Shown here: in pieces, positions 36,142 to 46,270 of the stretch
Position numbering within the stretch: position 1 is the stretch's first letter
Layout: each line of letters begins with the position of its first letter
Origin: Lachnospiraceae bacterium
GTDB lineage: Bacteria; Bacillota; Clostridia; Lachnospirales; Lachnospiraceae
Reading direction: 5' to 3'
DNA length: 64,000 nucleotides
NCBI GenBank assembly: GCA_029012365.1
Contig: JAQXLY010000060.1
Span: 21,411-85,410 of the forward strand
The notes under the pieces: generated by a model
What the model was told of the DNA's origin: nothing
Database searches by the model: none
The model's input: the letters and a program-made list of their open reading frames with translations, nothing else
Program-made: the position numbers and the translations under genes

Positions 36142-37653
36142 CTATTTAGTTCTTCGTGACATCAAGACTACCGTTTCCACATGCTCCGTCATCGGAAACA
36201 TATCTACCGGCTGTGCTTTCACTAATGTATACCCATTTCCCGCCAGATACTTAACATCTCTTGCCAGAGTTGCCGGGTCACAGGAGACATATACCACACG
36301 TTGCGGTTTCATATTTACTATTGTCTGCAACAACCTTTCGTCACAGCCCTTGCGCGGCGGATCCACAACGATCACGTCAGCGCGCATGCTTCCGCCGCTT
36401 TCGCGGTATTTCGCCGGTAAGACATCCTCTGCCGCACCCACAAAGAACTCCGCATTTGTAATACCGTTTCGGACCGCATTCTCCTTTGCATCTTCTATCG
36501 CCTGCGGCACAATTTCAACGCCGTAAACTCTCTTTGCCTTTGCCGCAAGGAACAGGGAAATGGTTCCGATACCGCAATATAAATCCCAGACGATTTCATT
36601 CCCGGTCAGGCCGGCAAACTCCAGAGCTTTACGATACAACACCTTCGTCTGCTTCGGGTTAACCTGATAAAAGGAAAGCGGTGAAATACGGTATGCCACT
36701 TCTCCGATATAATCCGTAATGTAGGTGTCCCCCCACACCGGAATAATCTCCGCACCGAGAATCACATTGGTTATCTCGCAATTAACATTTAAGCAGACTC
36801 CTTTCAGGGTCAATCCTGCTTTCACTTCACCTTCACTCTTTCCACAAGACCTGTTTCCGCTTTCATCCGCCTTATTTGCCTCGTCACAAGTCTTTTCGTT
36901 TCCTGACGCATTCCCTGTCTCTCCACAGCAAAACATTCCTACCGCTGTCTTCAGCCGTTCTGCAAGCACCTCTGCCCTCGGCAGGCTCTTTCCGTTTACG
37001 ATGAGACAAACTAACACTTCTCCGGTCGCTGCTCCGATTCTCGTTAAAATGTAACGTACCAGTCCGGTATGTGTCTCCTCATCATACGGTGCAATCCGAT
37101 ACCGCTCCATATGGTTGCAGACCGTCCTGCAAATCACCTCATTCACCGGAGCCTGAATGGCACAAAAATCACTCGGAATCAGTGCATGGCTGTGCCCTGC
37201 GTAAAACCCGGTGACAATCCTTCCGTCCTTATCCTTTCCCACCGGGAATTGAGCTTTGTTCCGGTAGGCAAAGGGCTCATCCATACCCATAATCGGAAGA
37301 ACTACCCGGTTGGCTTCAAACTCCACTCCCCCGATTCGTTCCAGACACTCCTTAACCTTTCTTTCCTTCCAGCAAAGCTGTGCCTCATAGCTCATCTGCT
37401 GTAGCTGACACCCTCCGCAGCGTCCCGCTACAGGGCACACCGACTCCACCCGGTTTGCGGACGGGCGTAATAACCTCTCTATTTTTGCATAACCGTAGGT
37501 TTTCTTTGCCTTTAACACTCTTACCTCAATTACATCCCCGACAACTGCACCCTTTACAAACAGGGTAAACCCGTCCGCCCGTCCGATGCCCTCACCGCCG
37601 CTTCCGATATCCGTAATCTCAAGTGTCACAATCTCATTCTTTTTCGGAGTCAT
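36142..37653 (-). CDS. rlmD: 23S rRNA (uracil-C5)-methyltransferase, RlmD/RumA type
   Basis: A 503-residue TrmA-family enzyme. It has an N-terminal TRAM domain (about 5-65), a 4Fe-4S cluster motif CPVAGRCGGC (73-82, with Cys164 as a likely fourth ligand), the SAM site WDLYCGIGTISLFLA, DPPRKGCDE and the catalytic Cys in YVSCDPATLARD. Residues about 243-278 are a Gly/Ser/Glu/Lys-rich insertion (starting CGETGNASGNEKTC) that is not part of the fold. Which uracil it methylates (747 or 1939 type) cannot be told. The start at 37653 follows AGGAA; the frame extends into galE. It starts ten bases after galE. Confidence 0.88.
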   Translation of the reverse strand: MTPKKNEIVTLEITDIGSGGEGIGRADGFTLFVKGAVVGDVIEVRVLKAKKTYGYAKIERLLRPSANRVESVCPVAGRCGGCQLQQMSYEAQLCWKERKVKECLERIGGVEFEANRVVLPIMGMDEPFAYRNKAQFPVGKDKDGRIVTGFYAGHSHALIPSDFCAIQAPVNEVICRTVCNHMERYRIAPYDEETHTGLVRYILTRIGAATGEVLVCLIVNGKSLPRAEVLAERLKTAVGMFCCGETGNASGNEKTCDEANKADESGNRSCGKSEGEVKAGLTLKGVCLNVNCEITNVILGAEIIPVWGDTYITDYIGEVAYRISPLSFYQVNPKQTKVLYRKALEFAGLTGNEIVWDLYCGIGTISLFLAAKAKRVYGVEIVPQAIEDAKENAVRNGITNAEFFVGAAEDVLPAKYRESGGSMRADVIVVDPPRKGCDERLLQTIVNMKPQRVVYVSCDPATLARDVKYLAGNGYTLVKAQPVDMFPMTEHVETVVLMSRRTK

Positions 37654-37663
37654 ATACCCGTTC

Positions 37664-38653
37664 CTACTTTCTGTATCCGTTTGGATGTGTGCTGTGCCAC
37701 CTCCATGCCGTGGCAATAATTTTCTCCATATCTGTGTACCGCGGTTTCCACCCAAGTACAGTTCTTGCCTTCTCGCTGGAGGCAATGAGCGTTGCAGGGT
37801 CACCTCCGCGACGCGGTGCATCCTCGGCCTTAATCGGAAGACCGGTCACCCTTCTTGCCGCCTCCACAATTTCTCTTACACTGTAGCCTTCCCCGCTGCC
37901 GAGATTAAATACACTGCTTTCATTTCCCTTCATAAGATACTCTACCGCAAGTACATGCGCCTGCGCCAGATCCATTACATGCACATAATCACGTACACAG
38001 GTGCCGTCCTTTGTCGGATAATCCGTACCACAAATATCAATATGGTCTCTTTGTCCGAGCGGAACCTGCAATATAAGCGGAATCAGATGACTTTCCGGAG
38101 AATGTGCCTCTCCGATAGCGCCGCTTTCATGCGCACCGCACGCATTAAAATATCGAAGCGCCACATACTTAAGTCCGTGTGCAACATCTGTCCATTTCAT
38201 CATCTTCTCCATAGCAAGCTTCGTCTCACCGTAAGCATTTATCGGTGCCGTTTTATCCTCTTCCAGAATCGGAATATTCTCCGGCTCGCCATACGTAGCC
38301 GCGGTAGAGGAGAACACAATTTTTTTAACATCGTGTGCAATCATAGACTCCAGTAACACCTTCGTACCGCATACATTATTGTCATAATACTTTAATGGGT
38401 TCTTCATACTCTCTGCCACAAGCGAATTAGCTGCAAAATGAATCACCGCATCAATCTTTTCATTCCCAAATACGGAATCTGCGAAAGCACGGCTGCGAAT
38501 ATCTCCTTCATAGAAACGTGCCTGCGGATGAACCGCCTCTTTGTGGCCGGTTTCCAGATTGTCCGCAACAACTACATCAATTCCTCTCTCCACTAGCTCA
38601 TATACCATGTGAGAGCCGATATATCCCGCTCCGCCCAATACTAATATTGTCAT
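37664..38653 (-). CDS. galE: UDP-glucose 4-epimerase
   Basis: A 329-residue short-chain dehydrogenase-type epimerase that interconverts UDP-glucose and UDP-galactose. NAD-binding GGAGYIGSH is at residues 7-15; the catalytic YxxxK is AYGETKLAM, with the Ser/Thr in [16 protein letters not shown] and [10 protein letters not shown] are GalE blocks. Complete. Followed ten bases on by rlmD. Confidence 0.95.
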   Translation of the reverse strand: MTILVLGGAGYIGSHMVYELVERGIDVVVADNLETGHKEAVHPQARFYEGDIRSRAFADSVFGNEKIDAVIHFAANSLVAESMKNPLKYYDNNVCGTKVLLESMIAHDVKKIVFSSTAATYGEPENIPILEEDKTAPINAYGETKLAMEKMMKWTDVAHGLKYVALRYFNACGAHESGAIGEAHSPESHLIPLILQVPLGQRDHIDICGTDYPTKDGTCVRDYVHVMDLAQAHVLAVEYLMKGNESSVFNLGSGEGYSVREIVEAARRVTGLPIKAEDAPRRGGDPATLIASSEKARTVLGWKPRYTDMEKIIATAWRWHSTHPNGYRK

Positions 38654-38745
38654 TTTCTTCTTCCTTTCTCTGCTTTTCTCACAGCCCCGTTTCTTCCGGA
38701 AGCCGATGTCTTGTTGATTTTCCTCTGATTTTCTTTTAAAAAGCT

Positions 38746-39684
38746 CTATTTTGTTGTCTTTCTCATATTAGATTCAAACATTTTCTGAAAACCGAGCCAT
38801 CCGTTCTCTTCCGTGCCCTCAAACAACGCCGTTACCCCTGCCAGCTTTGCATCCAGATTGTCCGCCATGCTGAGTGCTACCGCCTCTGCTAATTCCGGCT
38901 TCTTAGGCGAACCGTATTCCAGTTCACCGTGGTGGGACAAAATACAGTGAAGCAGCTCGTTCTTACGCCTTACAGAAAAACCACCGATTTTGTCCATGCG
39001 ACTTGACAACCATTCCGCTCCGATATAAATATGTCCTAACAGCTGCCCCGCATCCGTATAGTCATTTTCAGGAAAGGCAGAAAGCTCAGCAAGCTTACCT
39101 ACATCATGAAACATTGCTGCTGTCAGAAGTAAATCCCTGTCGAGTATAGAATAATTATCAGCCAGATAGCTGCATAGCCTGGTCACAGATACCGTATGCT
39201 CCAGTAACCCCCCCACAAAATTGTGGTGCATTGTTTTCGCCGCAGAGTGCTTCAGAAACATTTCGTGGAATCTCGAGTCCTCTTTATAATAACTTTCCGC
39301 CAGCTTCTTAAACTGTACATCCTTTAAGGATGCAATATAACCTAAAAGCTCCTTATACATTTCGCCGGTATCCTGCTTTGTACACGGCATAAAATCACTG
39401 ACATCATACTCTCCCTCAGAAAGCTTTCTTACCCGCCTTATATTTAACTGCAACGCCCCCTGAAAGCTCACTACCTGTCCCTCAATGCGAACATAGTCCA
39501 ATGCCTCGAAATGCTCGATTCCGGCGTTCAGTTCCCATACCTTACCATCCATTGTCCCGGTCTTATCCTGCAAAATCAGGGAATAATAGTTCTTTCCCGC
39601 CTTAGTCTGCAGTGTCTGCTTTTGTTTGCAGAAATAATTTTCGGAAATCATCTCCCCGTCCCGCAATTCTTTTAAATAGCGCAT
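38746..39684 (-). CDS. 3'-5' exoribonuclease, YhaM family
   Basis: A 312-residue nuclease with an N-terminal OB-fold (about 15-90) and a C-terminal HD domain: [27 protein letters not shown] and [10 protein letters not shown] supply the metal-binding His and Asp residues. YhaM trims RNA and possibly DNA ends from the 3' side. It is 21 bases after the HtrA-like gene and likely shares its transcript. Confidence 0.9.
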   Translation of the reverse strand: MRYLKELRDGEMISENYFCKQKQTLQTKAGKNYYSLILQDKTGTMDGKVWELNAGIEHFEALDYVRIEGQVVSFQGALQLNIRRVRKLSEGEYDVSDFMPCTKQDTGEMYKELLGYIASLKDVQFKKLAESYYKEDSRFHEMFLKHSAAKTMHHNFVGGLLEHTVSVTRLCSYLADNYSILDRDLLLTAAMFHDVGKLAELSAFPENDYTDAGQLLGHIYIGAEWLSSRMDKIGGFSVRRKNELLHCILSHHGELEYGSPKKPELAEAVALSMADNLDAKLAGVTALFEGTEENGWLGFQKMFESNMRKTTK

Positions 39685-39704
39685 ATTCGCTCCTCCGTTT
39701 TATA

Positions 39705-41102
39705 TTAATGCATTCTTGTTTCCGGTATCATATACAACGTTTGTTCTTTGCGTTCGCCCTTAATCTCACGACTCACGATGATCCGCACACTCTGTTCGCC
39801 GACCGCACTGATTTCCTCGTGAAACTGCCGTACCTCCTTCACAGGCTCAATCCCTACCACTGTAATGATATCCCCGTTCTTTATCCCTGCTGCCATTGCC
39901 GGAGACGCGGGCATAACCTCCGTCACATAAACTCCCTCCGGCAGCTTATATTTTCCGCCCATCGCCGCATCCACTGCTTCCAGACGCATACCGCAATAGA
40001 CTCTCGGAACATTATTCAGCGTTTTTTCTATAATGCTCCTCATCCCGCTCACCATTGCTGCTGTAAAAACACCGCTTTCCCCTTTATTCAGTGTCCGGCT
40101 GACAATCCCGATGACCTCTCCGGACAGATTGAAAACAAATCCGTCACCCTCCGCATATTTTGTAATTCCTGTTGTAAAATATAGAACTTCGTCATCTATT
40201 ACCTGTACTAACTGTCCCGCTCCCGTTGTCATTCCGAGTTCCATAGCATCCAAATGCCCATTCGGATTTCCGAGAACCATAACCGGAATCCCAACCTCCA
40301 CATCATCCTGGGCAAATCTTGCTTTCTTCGGCAGCGCCCCGGAATCGATAGTCCCGGCCGACGATAAACGTATCGTCATCACTGCCAGACGGTAATTCGT
40401 GTCATAGGAAAAAATAGAGCATGGAAGTGTTTCTCCGTTAGCAAATGTCACCTCGAATTTGGTTGCACCTTCAATGCTGTCTAAGTTCACCAGAAACAGC
40501 ATATCCACTCCGTTGTCCCCCACATAAAGACCGGTAGCGTTCTTTGTCGTTTCATAGGCTTCTTCAAACCAGTCCACTCCCTCTGTAATCGCAGTAATCC
40601 GAACAAGCGACTTTTTTATATTTCCTGAAAGCTCCGCTATCCCCGAATACATATTCAAAAAATCCTGTATGGTGTCACTCTGTACAAGACCGGAATCCGG
40701 TGTTGTGTCCGGGTCCTTGTCAATAGTCACCGTAATCACAGGTGTAGCCTCCGGTGTAATATCCACTAACACGGAAGGGGTAGGCACACCTGTACCCGTA
40801 GGCTTCTTTGTCGGTCCCTGCCCCTCTGTCGGTGCCGGCTCCTTTGTAAGTATCGGTGTCGGTGTTGTATTTCCAATCCCTACAATCTGGCGCAGGGTAT
40901 TTTCCAAACCAAGCTTTTCAATCAGGAACTTTCCCGAAAGTACGATTGCGGCTCCCGCAATAATGCCGAAAACAAGCGCATACAGCGCTGTACGAAGCAA
41001 TGACTTTCCGAAACGTTTCCAGTTTCTTTTCTTCTGCGGAACAATCTTTTCCTGTATCACCTGATACTCTTCTTTATTTACATCATCTCTGTTTTCTTCC
41101 AT
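39705..41102 (-). CDS. HtrA-like membrane protein with PDZ domain, catalytic triad lost
   Basis: A 465-residue membrane-anchored protein. A cytoplasmic N-terminus (1-35), one membrane helix (about 37-56), a Thr/Pro-rich linker (about 78-138), a chymotrypsin-like HtrA domain (about 150-365) and a PDZ domain (about 367-450; SPAMAAGIKNGDII) follow in order. The protease fold is clear, but the catalytic positions are changed: His aligns with Asn206 (FLVNLDS), Asp with Arg238 (TNYRLAVM) and Ser with Gly319 in AEGDGF where GNSGG is expected. So it is probably a pseudoprotease acting outside the membrane as a binder or sensor. It follows the two-component pair by 50 bases. Confidence 0.85.
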   Translation of the reverse strand: MEENRDDVNKEEYQVIQEKIVPQKKRNWKRFGKSLLRTALYALVFGIIAGAAIVLSGKFLIEKLGLENTLRQIVGIGNTTPTPILTKEPAPTEGQGPTKKPTGTGVPTPSVLVDITPEATPVITVTIDKDPDTTPDSGLVQSDTIQDFLNMYSGIAELSGNIKKSLVRITAITEGVDWFEEAYETTKNATGLYVGDNGVDMLFLVNLDSIEGATKFEVTFANGETLPCSIFSYDTNYRLAVMTIRLSSAGTIDSGALPKKARFAQDDVEVGIPVMVLGNPNGHLDAMELGMTTGAGQLVQVIDDEVLYFTTGITKYAEGDGFVFNLSGEVIGIVSRTLNKGESGVFTAAMVSGMRSIIEKTLNNVPRVYCGMRLEAVDAAMGGKYKLPEGVYVTEVMPASPAMAAGIKNGDIITVVGIEPVKEVRQFHEEISAVGEQSVRIIVSREIKGERKEQTLYMIPETRMH

Positions 41103-41152
41103 ACCGTAACCTCCTGATGTAACCTATGCTCCCTGTCTCCTTAGTTTCGTAC

Positions 41153-42568
41153 TCAGTCATTCTCCGTCATAACAAGCGGAAGTGTAAAAACAAACTCGGA
41201 ACCTACACCTTCCGTACTGATTACATTAATATTTTCATTATGTGCGGATATAATCTCCTTCGCAATTGAAAGCCCCAGACCGGTTCCCTTTTTATCCTTT
41301 CCGCGGGAGCTGTCAGACTTATAAAAGCGATCCCATATTTTTGTCAAATCTTCCTTCGGTATTCCAGAACCGTTATCCTTAACGGCTACCATTGCCTTTC
41401 TTCCTTTTTCCTCCACCGTAATACGAATTACTGAATCCGGATGACTGAATTTTATCGCGTTGTCTACTAAATTATATAAAACCTGTGCAATCTTATCCCT
41501 ATCCGCATATACCGGAATTTCTTTTGCCGAAAACACCAGTTGGATTATTAGATGCTTTTTCTTGCAAAGTCCTTCAAAGGTTCTCGCCAGATTCTTAATC
41601 ATTTCATTCACATCAAACTCAGATGGCTGCAAAATCATCCCCTTTTGATCAAGTGTATTCAGCGTCAAAAGATTAGAGGTAAGCTTTGTCAGACGTTCTA
41701 CCTCGAATAACACAATATCAAGATATTTTTCCTGCTGCTCCGGTGGAATCGTCCCGTCCTTAATTGCCTCCGCATATCCCTTAATCGATGTAAGCGGTGA
41801 GCGGAAATCATGGGAAACATTCGCAATAATCTCTCTTTGATATTCATTAAAGCGGTACATGGTATCCCCCATATACCCTATGATATCCGCCAGCTCCTTA
41901 TATTCCCCTCCCGAACGGATACTTAATCTTTTCTCATAATTGCCCATAGAATATGCGCGTGCCGCCGCAATCGTTTTCTTTAACGGTACTACCATAAAAA
42001 CGTAAACTCCGACAAACACCGCTAATAAAACAACCATCGCTGCCAGATAACAAAAGTTCAGCTTGTTTAATTTATCGGCTGCTATTCTATGGACGGACTC
42101 CATCGTCACCATCGTGCAGACATATCCCTTCACCTTATACTGGTGAGTCAAGGGTACAACTACCGCTAACATCGGTTCTTCCACAACCCCTTGATAATAG
42201 ACGTTTCGGTGAAATGTCTCATCAAGAAAATCCGGGGCGATGCTTTCAAACTGGATTTCTTTATCATTGAGCGGTGCGGTATCTCCAACTACCTTTCCCC
42301 ACGGTGCCATAATCAGAATGCGGGCATTCAGAAGCTCTGCCACCGCTTCCAGATTCTCCATAAGCTTTTGAATCGTAATCCGATTGTCGTAATACCGTTC
42401 AACATAACCGTCTATAATACTACCGGTTTCCGTATAAATTGTCTGTTCCCGTTCCTCAAATACTCTCTCTTCTACGATAGCAGCAAGCACCGTGTTGATA
42501 ATAAGGAACAAAGCACTTGCAACCAGCAGATAAGAAACAATGAGTTTCCTTGTCAGACCTCTCTTCAT
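41153..42568 (-). CDS. membrane sensor histidine kinase
   Basis: A 471-residue kinase. Two membrane helices (about 9-30 and 170-193) bracket an extracellular sensor domain. A HAMP linker follows, then HisKA with the phosphorylated His in VSHDFRSPLTSIKGYAEA, and HATPase with DNAIKFSH, KDNGSGIP and KGTGLGLSIAKEI. Its start overlaps the regulator's stop by four bases (ATGA). It likely relays an envelope signal to the adjacent regulator, and the HtrA-like protein next door may help sense that signal (inference). Confidence 0.93.
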   Translation of the reverse strand: MKRGLTRKLIVSYLLVASALFLIINTVLAAIVEERVFEEREQTIYTETGSIIDGYVERYYDNRITIQKLMENLEAVAELLNARILIMAPWGKVVGDTAPLNDKEIQFESIAPDFLDETFHRNVYYQGVVEEPMLAVVVPLTHQYKVKGYVCTMVTMESVHRIAADKLNKLNFCYLAAMVVLLAVFVGVYVFMVVPLKKTIAAARAYSMGNYEKRLSIRSGGEYKELADIIGYMGDTMYRFNEYQREIIANVSHDFRSPLTSIKGYAEAIKDGTIPPEQQEKYLDIVLFEVERLTKLTSNLLTLNTLDQKGMILQPSEFDVNEMIKNLARTFEGLCKKKHLIIQLVFSAKEIPVYADRDKIAQVLYNLVDNAIKFSHPDSVIRITVEEKGRKAMVAVKDNGSGIPKEDLTKIWDRFYKSDSSRGKDKKGTGLGLSIAKEIISAHNENINVISTEGVGSEFVFTLPLVMTEND

Positions 42569-43281
42569 ACCTTCTTTACCTCAAACTTATATCCGATTCC
42601 CCAAACGGTTGCAATACTCCAGTTTGCCCGGTCCTTAATCTTTTCGCGTACACGTTTCACATGTACATCCACGGTTCTCGTATCACCGATATATTCATAG
42701 CCCCAGATATGATCTAGAAGCTGTTCTCTGGTAAATACCTGATTCGGATGGGATGCCAGAAAATATAGGAGCTCCAATTCCTTCGGCGGCATTTCCACCT
42801 GTCTTCCGAGATAAGTAACCGCGTAATTTGTCTGGTTAATCAGTAAGTCCTGATAAATCACACATTCGCCCTGCTTTTCGTTCGGAAATAATTCCTTCTT
42901 CTCCGGCTCTGTGGCAAACCGTCTAAGCACCGCCTTGACTCTTGCCACAAGCTCCTTTGAATCAAAGGGCTTAATGATATAATCGTCTGCGCCCAGTTCC
43001 AGACCAAGTACCTTATCAAACACCTCTCCCTTTGCGGAAAGCATAATAATCGGCACTTTTGATGTCTTCCGGAGTTCTCTGCACACCTCATATCCATCGA
43101 TACCCGGAAGCATTAAATCTAACAGAACAAGATTCGGCTTATACATACCGAATTGCTTTAATGCTTCCTCTCCGTCCTCCACACTAAGGGTATCAAAGCA
43201 TTCCTTACGCAGATACAGGGAAATCAACTCTGCGATGCTTGCATCATCATCCACAATCATTATTTTCTGCTTTACTGCCAT
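42565..43281 (-). CDS. OmpR-family response regulator
   Basis: A 238-residue regulator with a receiver domain (acidic pocket DDDAS, phospho-acceptor Asp55 in LLDLMLPG, Lys in MLSAKGE) and a winged-helix DNA-binding domain (FTREQLLDHIWGYEY, RTVDVHVKRVREKI). It is first in a likely operon of regulator, kinase, HtrA-like protein and exonuclease, 14 bases after mutS2. Confidence 0.94.
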   Translation of the reverse strand: MAVKQKIMIVDDDASIAELISLYLRKECFDTLSVEDGEEALKQFGMYKPNLVLLDLMLPGIDGYEVCRELRKTSKVPIIMLSAKGEVFDKVLGLELGADDYIIKPFDSKELVARVKAVLRRFATEPEKKELFPNEKQGECVIYQDLLINQTNYAVTYLGRQVEMPPKELELLYFLASHPNQVFTREQLLDHIWGYEYIGDTRTVDVHVKRVREKIKDRANWSIATVWGIGYKFEVKKV

Positions 43282-43294
43282 ATCCCCTTCTCCT

Positions 43295-45673
43295 TTAAAA
43301 CTCTACAATCGTCACACCATGGTCACCTTCGCCGAAACTGCCGATGCGGTAGCTTTTCACATAACGCAGACGTTTCAGGTACTGATGTACCGCATCCCGT
43401 AATGCGCCGGTACCGCGTCCATGGATAATCGTTACCTGCGGCAAATGCGCAAGATATGCATCATCCAGATACTTTTCCAGTACGGGAAGTGCCTCATCCA
43501 CGCGCATACCGATTAAATTACACTCCGGACTGATGCTCATACTTTTACTCATCTTTATCTTTCCGGCTTCGGTTCTTGTCTTTTTCTCCGGTTCCTGCTC
43601 CGGTTCCGCAAATATAATATCCTTTAAATCTACCTGCGTCCGGAGTGCTCCGATCTGGACATACAGTTCTCCCTTTGCATTCGGAAGCGTTACCACGGTT
43701 CCTGTCAGATTCAGGCTTAGCACCTGTACCGTGCTGCCTACCTTAATCTCCTCGACAGCCGGCATTTTCTGATTTTTCTGTTTCTTACGCTTCACCGCAA
43801 GCGAATTTTCCTTTTCTCCGAGCTTTTCCCTGAGTGCGGTTCGTTCCAGCTCCATTTCCCGTCCCGCACCGCTCTTTCCAAGCTTATTAAACTTCTTTAT
43901 CGTGCTGTCGGCATAGTCCTTCGCCTCCTGCAAAATATCCTTCGCCTGTTCGTTTGCTTCCCTAAGAATCCGCTCCTTTGCCGCATCGAGACGCTCATTT
44001 TTTTCCGCGTATTTTTTCCTTAATGCCTCCGCTTCCGCCAGACTCTTTTTGGTCTCCTCCGCATCACGCTCCGTCGCAATGCGCTTTTTCTCCAAATCCG
44101 CAATGACATCTTCAAAGCTCTGATCCTTTGCTCCTATAAAGCTCTTTGCCTCATCAATGATTTCCTCCGGAAGTCCGAGCTTTTTTGAAATGGCAAAAGC
44201 ATTACTCTTTCCTGGAATACCGATTAAAAGCCGGTAAGTAGGACGAAGCGTCTCCACCGAAAACTCACAGCAGGCATTCGATACTCCCTCTGTGGAAAGA
44301 GCAAATACCTTCAGTTCACTGTAGTGAGTGGTTGCCATGGTACGAATTTCCTTCCGGTGCAGATAGGTCAGAATAGACATGGCAAGAGCCGCACCCTCCG
44401 TCGGGTCCGTCCCCGCACCGAGTTCATCAAACAATACCAGAGAATGTTCATCTGCCTTCGACAGAATAGATACCGTATTGGTCATATGAGAAGAGAATGT
44501 ACTCAGGCTCTGCTCGATACTCTGCTCATCTCCGATGTCTGCAAATACATCATGAAACACAGCTAATTCCGAACCGTCAAAAGCAGGAATATGAAGTCCC
44601 GCCTGGCCCATTAAGGTAAACAGACCTACTGTTTTTAAGGAAACGGTTTTTCCCCCGGTATTCGGACCTGTAATTACCAGTAGAGAAAACTCCCCTCCGA
44701 GATAAATATCAATCGGTACAACCTTATGAGGGTCAATCAGAGGATGTCGCCCTTTTTTAATATTAATGTAGCCACGCTCGTTAAACTTTGGCTCGCATGC
44801 TTTCATTGCCTTTGACAAAGAAGCTCTTGCAAAGATAAAGTCAAGCTCCGTTAACGTCTTCATATTGTAAGCAAGATTCTCCACATGCTCTGCCGCATAG
44901 GAAGAAAGCTCCGCAAGTATCCTTTCTATTTCAGCCTTTTCCTTTTCCGCAAGCTCCGCAAGCTCGTTATTCAGCTTTACAATCGCCATCGGCTCCATAA
45001 ATACGGTAGAGCCCTTTGAAGAACGGTCATGAATCATCCCCGGGAACTTCCCCTGATACTCCTGTTTTACAGGCAGACAATATCTGCCGTTACGCATTGT
45101 CACAAGAGCATCCTGAAACATTAGCTTATTATCCTGTGCATTTACAATCGAAGCCAGCTGTTCCCTGATTTTATCATTGACAAGGCGCATCTGACGGCGC
45201 ACCTGCTTCAATCCGGCACTGGCATCATCCGCAATCTCTTCCTCGGACAATATACAGCGCATAATCTCATTATTCAGTGTAACAAGCGGCTCCAGTAAAG
45301 AAAAGCGTTCTGTCAGGGAATCCTCGGTTTCCTCCTGACCTCCCGTGCCATACTGCTTCACCCGGAGGGTTGCGGTAAGTACCGAACTGATTTTTAATAA
45401 CTCTCCCGCAAGTAAAGCAGAGCCGACCTCAAGCAGCTTTACGGTACCGCTTATATCCGGAAGTCCGTGAAAGGAAAGACTTCCTTTTTTAAACACTCTT
45501 GCCAGAGCATCCGAAGTTTCTCTCTGTAATTCCATAATTCTGCCAAGCTCTGTCTGTGGCTTTAACTCCGCACACAGCCTTCTGCCCGGTTCCGAACCGG
45601 CAAACTGCTGCAGGCGTTCTATTATCTTGCCGTACTCAAGCGTACGCAGCGCTCTTTCATTTACACTCACCAT
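43295..45673 (-). CDS. mutS2: MutS2 endonuclease
   Basis: A 792-residue MutS2 with the MutS core and ATPase (Walker A GPNTGGKTVSLKT, Walker B LVLFDELGAGTDP), a long coiled coil (about 515-620) and a C-terminal Smr nuclease domain (GMRVDEALPVLEKYLDDA, HGRGTGALR). The family limits recombination and also acts on collided ribosomes in Bacillus. Start at 45673 (MVSVNER) follows GAGG; the frame extends to 45694. Confidence 0.95.
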   Translation of the reverse strand: MVSVNERALRTLEYGKIIERLQQFAGSEPGRRLCAELKPQTELGRIMELQRETSDALARVFKKGSLSFHGLPDISGTVKLLEVGSALLAGELLKISSVLTATLRVKQYGTGGQEETEDSLTERFSLLEPLVTLNNEIMRCILSEEEIADDASAGLKQVRRQMRLVNDKIREQLASIVNAQDNKLMFQDALVTMRNGRYCLPVKQEYQGKFPGMIHDRSSKGSTVFMEPMAIVKLNNELAELAEKEKAEIERILAELSSYAAEHVENLAYNMKTLTELDFIFARASLSKAMKACEPKFNERGYINIKKGRHPLIDPHKVVPIDIYLGGEFSLLVITGPNTGGKTVSLKTVGLFTLMGQAGLHIPAFDGSELAVFHDVFADIGDEQSIEQSLSTFSSHMTNTVSILSKADEHSLVLFDELGAGTDPTEGAALAMSILTYLHRKEIRTMATTHYSELKVFALSTEGVSNACCEFSVETLRPTYRLLIGIPGKSNAFAISKKLGLPEEIIDEAKSFIGAKDQSFEDVIADLEKKRIATERDAEETKKSLAEAEALRKKYAEKNERLDAAKERILREANEQAKDILQEAKDYADSTIKKFNKLGKSGAGREMELERTALREKLGEKENSLAVKRKKQKNQKMPAVEEIKVGSTVQVLSLNLTGTVVTLPNAKGELYVQIGALRTQVDLKDIIFAEPEQEPEKKTRTEAGKIKMSKSMSISPECNLIGMRVDEALPVLEKYLDDAYLAHLPQVTIIHGRGTGALRDAVHQYLKRLRYVKSYRIGSFGEGDHGVTIVEF

Positions 45674-45706
45674 AATTACATAACCTCTTCCCAAAAATAT
45701 AACCGA

Positions 45707-46216
45707 TTATTTACAATCCACTTCACTCCAGCTGTGGCGGTGAAGCTCTCCCTGCATCTGCATGTGGGCAAACCCCTGCTGCCGTAATGCTTCATAGGTA
45801 ACAATCGCCACCGAATTCGAGAGATTCAGGGAACGAATTTCCTCAAGCATGGGAATCCTGATACAGCGTTCCTTATCACGCATCAAAATCTCTTCTGGGA
45901 TTCCGGCGCTTTCTTTCCCGAACATCAGATAAGCATTTTCTTCAAAAGCCGCTTCTGTATACAGGGTCTGTCCCTTTGTTGTTGCCATATACGGACGCGC
46001 TCCCGGATTTTTCAAAAGAAACTCCTCATAATTCTTATATACATATAAATCGATTTCTTTCCAGTAATCCATTCCCGCACGACGAACCGCCTTTTCCGAA
46101 ATATCAAAGCCAAGCGGTTCGATTAAATGCAGACGACTTCCCGTAGCCACACAGGTCCGCCCGATATTTCCTGTATTTGCCGGTATTTCCGGCTCCAGTA
46201 ATACAATATTTAACAT
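45707..46216 (-). CDS. trmL: tRNA (cytidine/uridine-34 2'-O)-methyltransferase TrmL
   Basis: A 169-residue SPOUT methyltransferase that modifies the wobble base of certain Leu tRNAs. MLNIVLLEPEIPANTGNI is the family start, MFGKESAGIPEEIL the knot region, and RSLNLSNSVAIVTYEALRQ the C-terminal SAM site. The ATG at 46216 matches the family start; an ATG at 46228 would add four residues. 34 bases upstream of mutS2 start. Confidence 0.93.
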   Translation of the reverse strand: MLNIVLLEPEIPANTGNIGRTCVATGSRLHLIEPLGFDISEKAVRRAGMDYWKEIDLYVYKNYEEFLLKNPGARPYMATTKGQTLYTEAAFEENAYLMFGKESAGIPEEILMRDKERCIRIPMLEEIRSLNLSNSVAIVTYEALRQQGFAHMQMQGELHRHSWSEVDCK

Positions 46217-46270
46217 AACCTTTTTCATCCTTAAAATAAATCTTTTCCTTTACGACGAAAAAGGGTGAAA

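Noticed and set aside
37586..38356. 256-codon plus-strand gene
   Set aside because: Antisense to galE, which has full catalytic motifs.
39705..41102. Active DegP/HtrA protease
   Set aside because: None of the three catalytic residues is present at the aligned positions.
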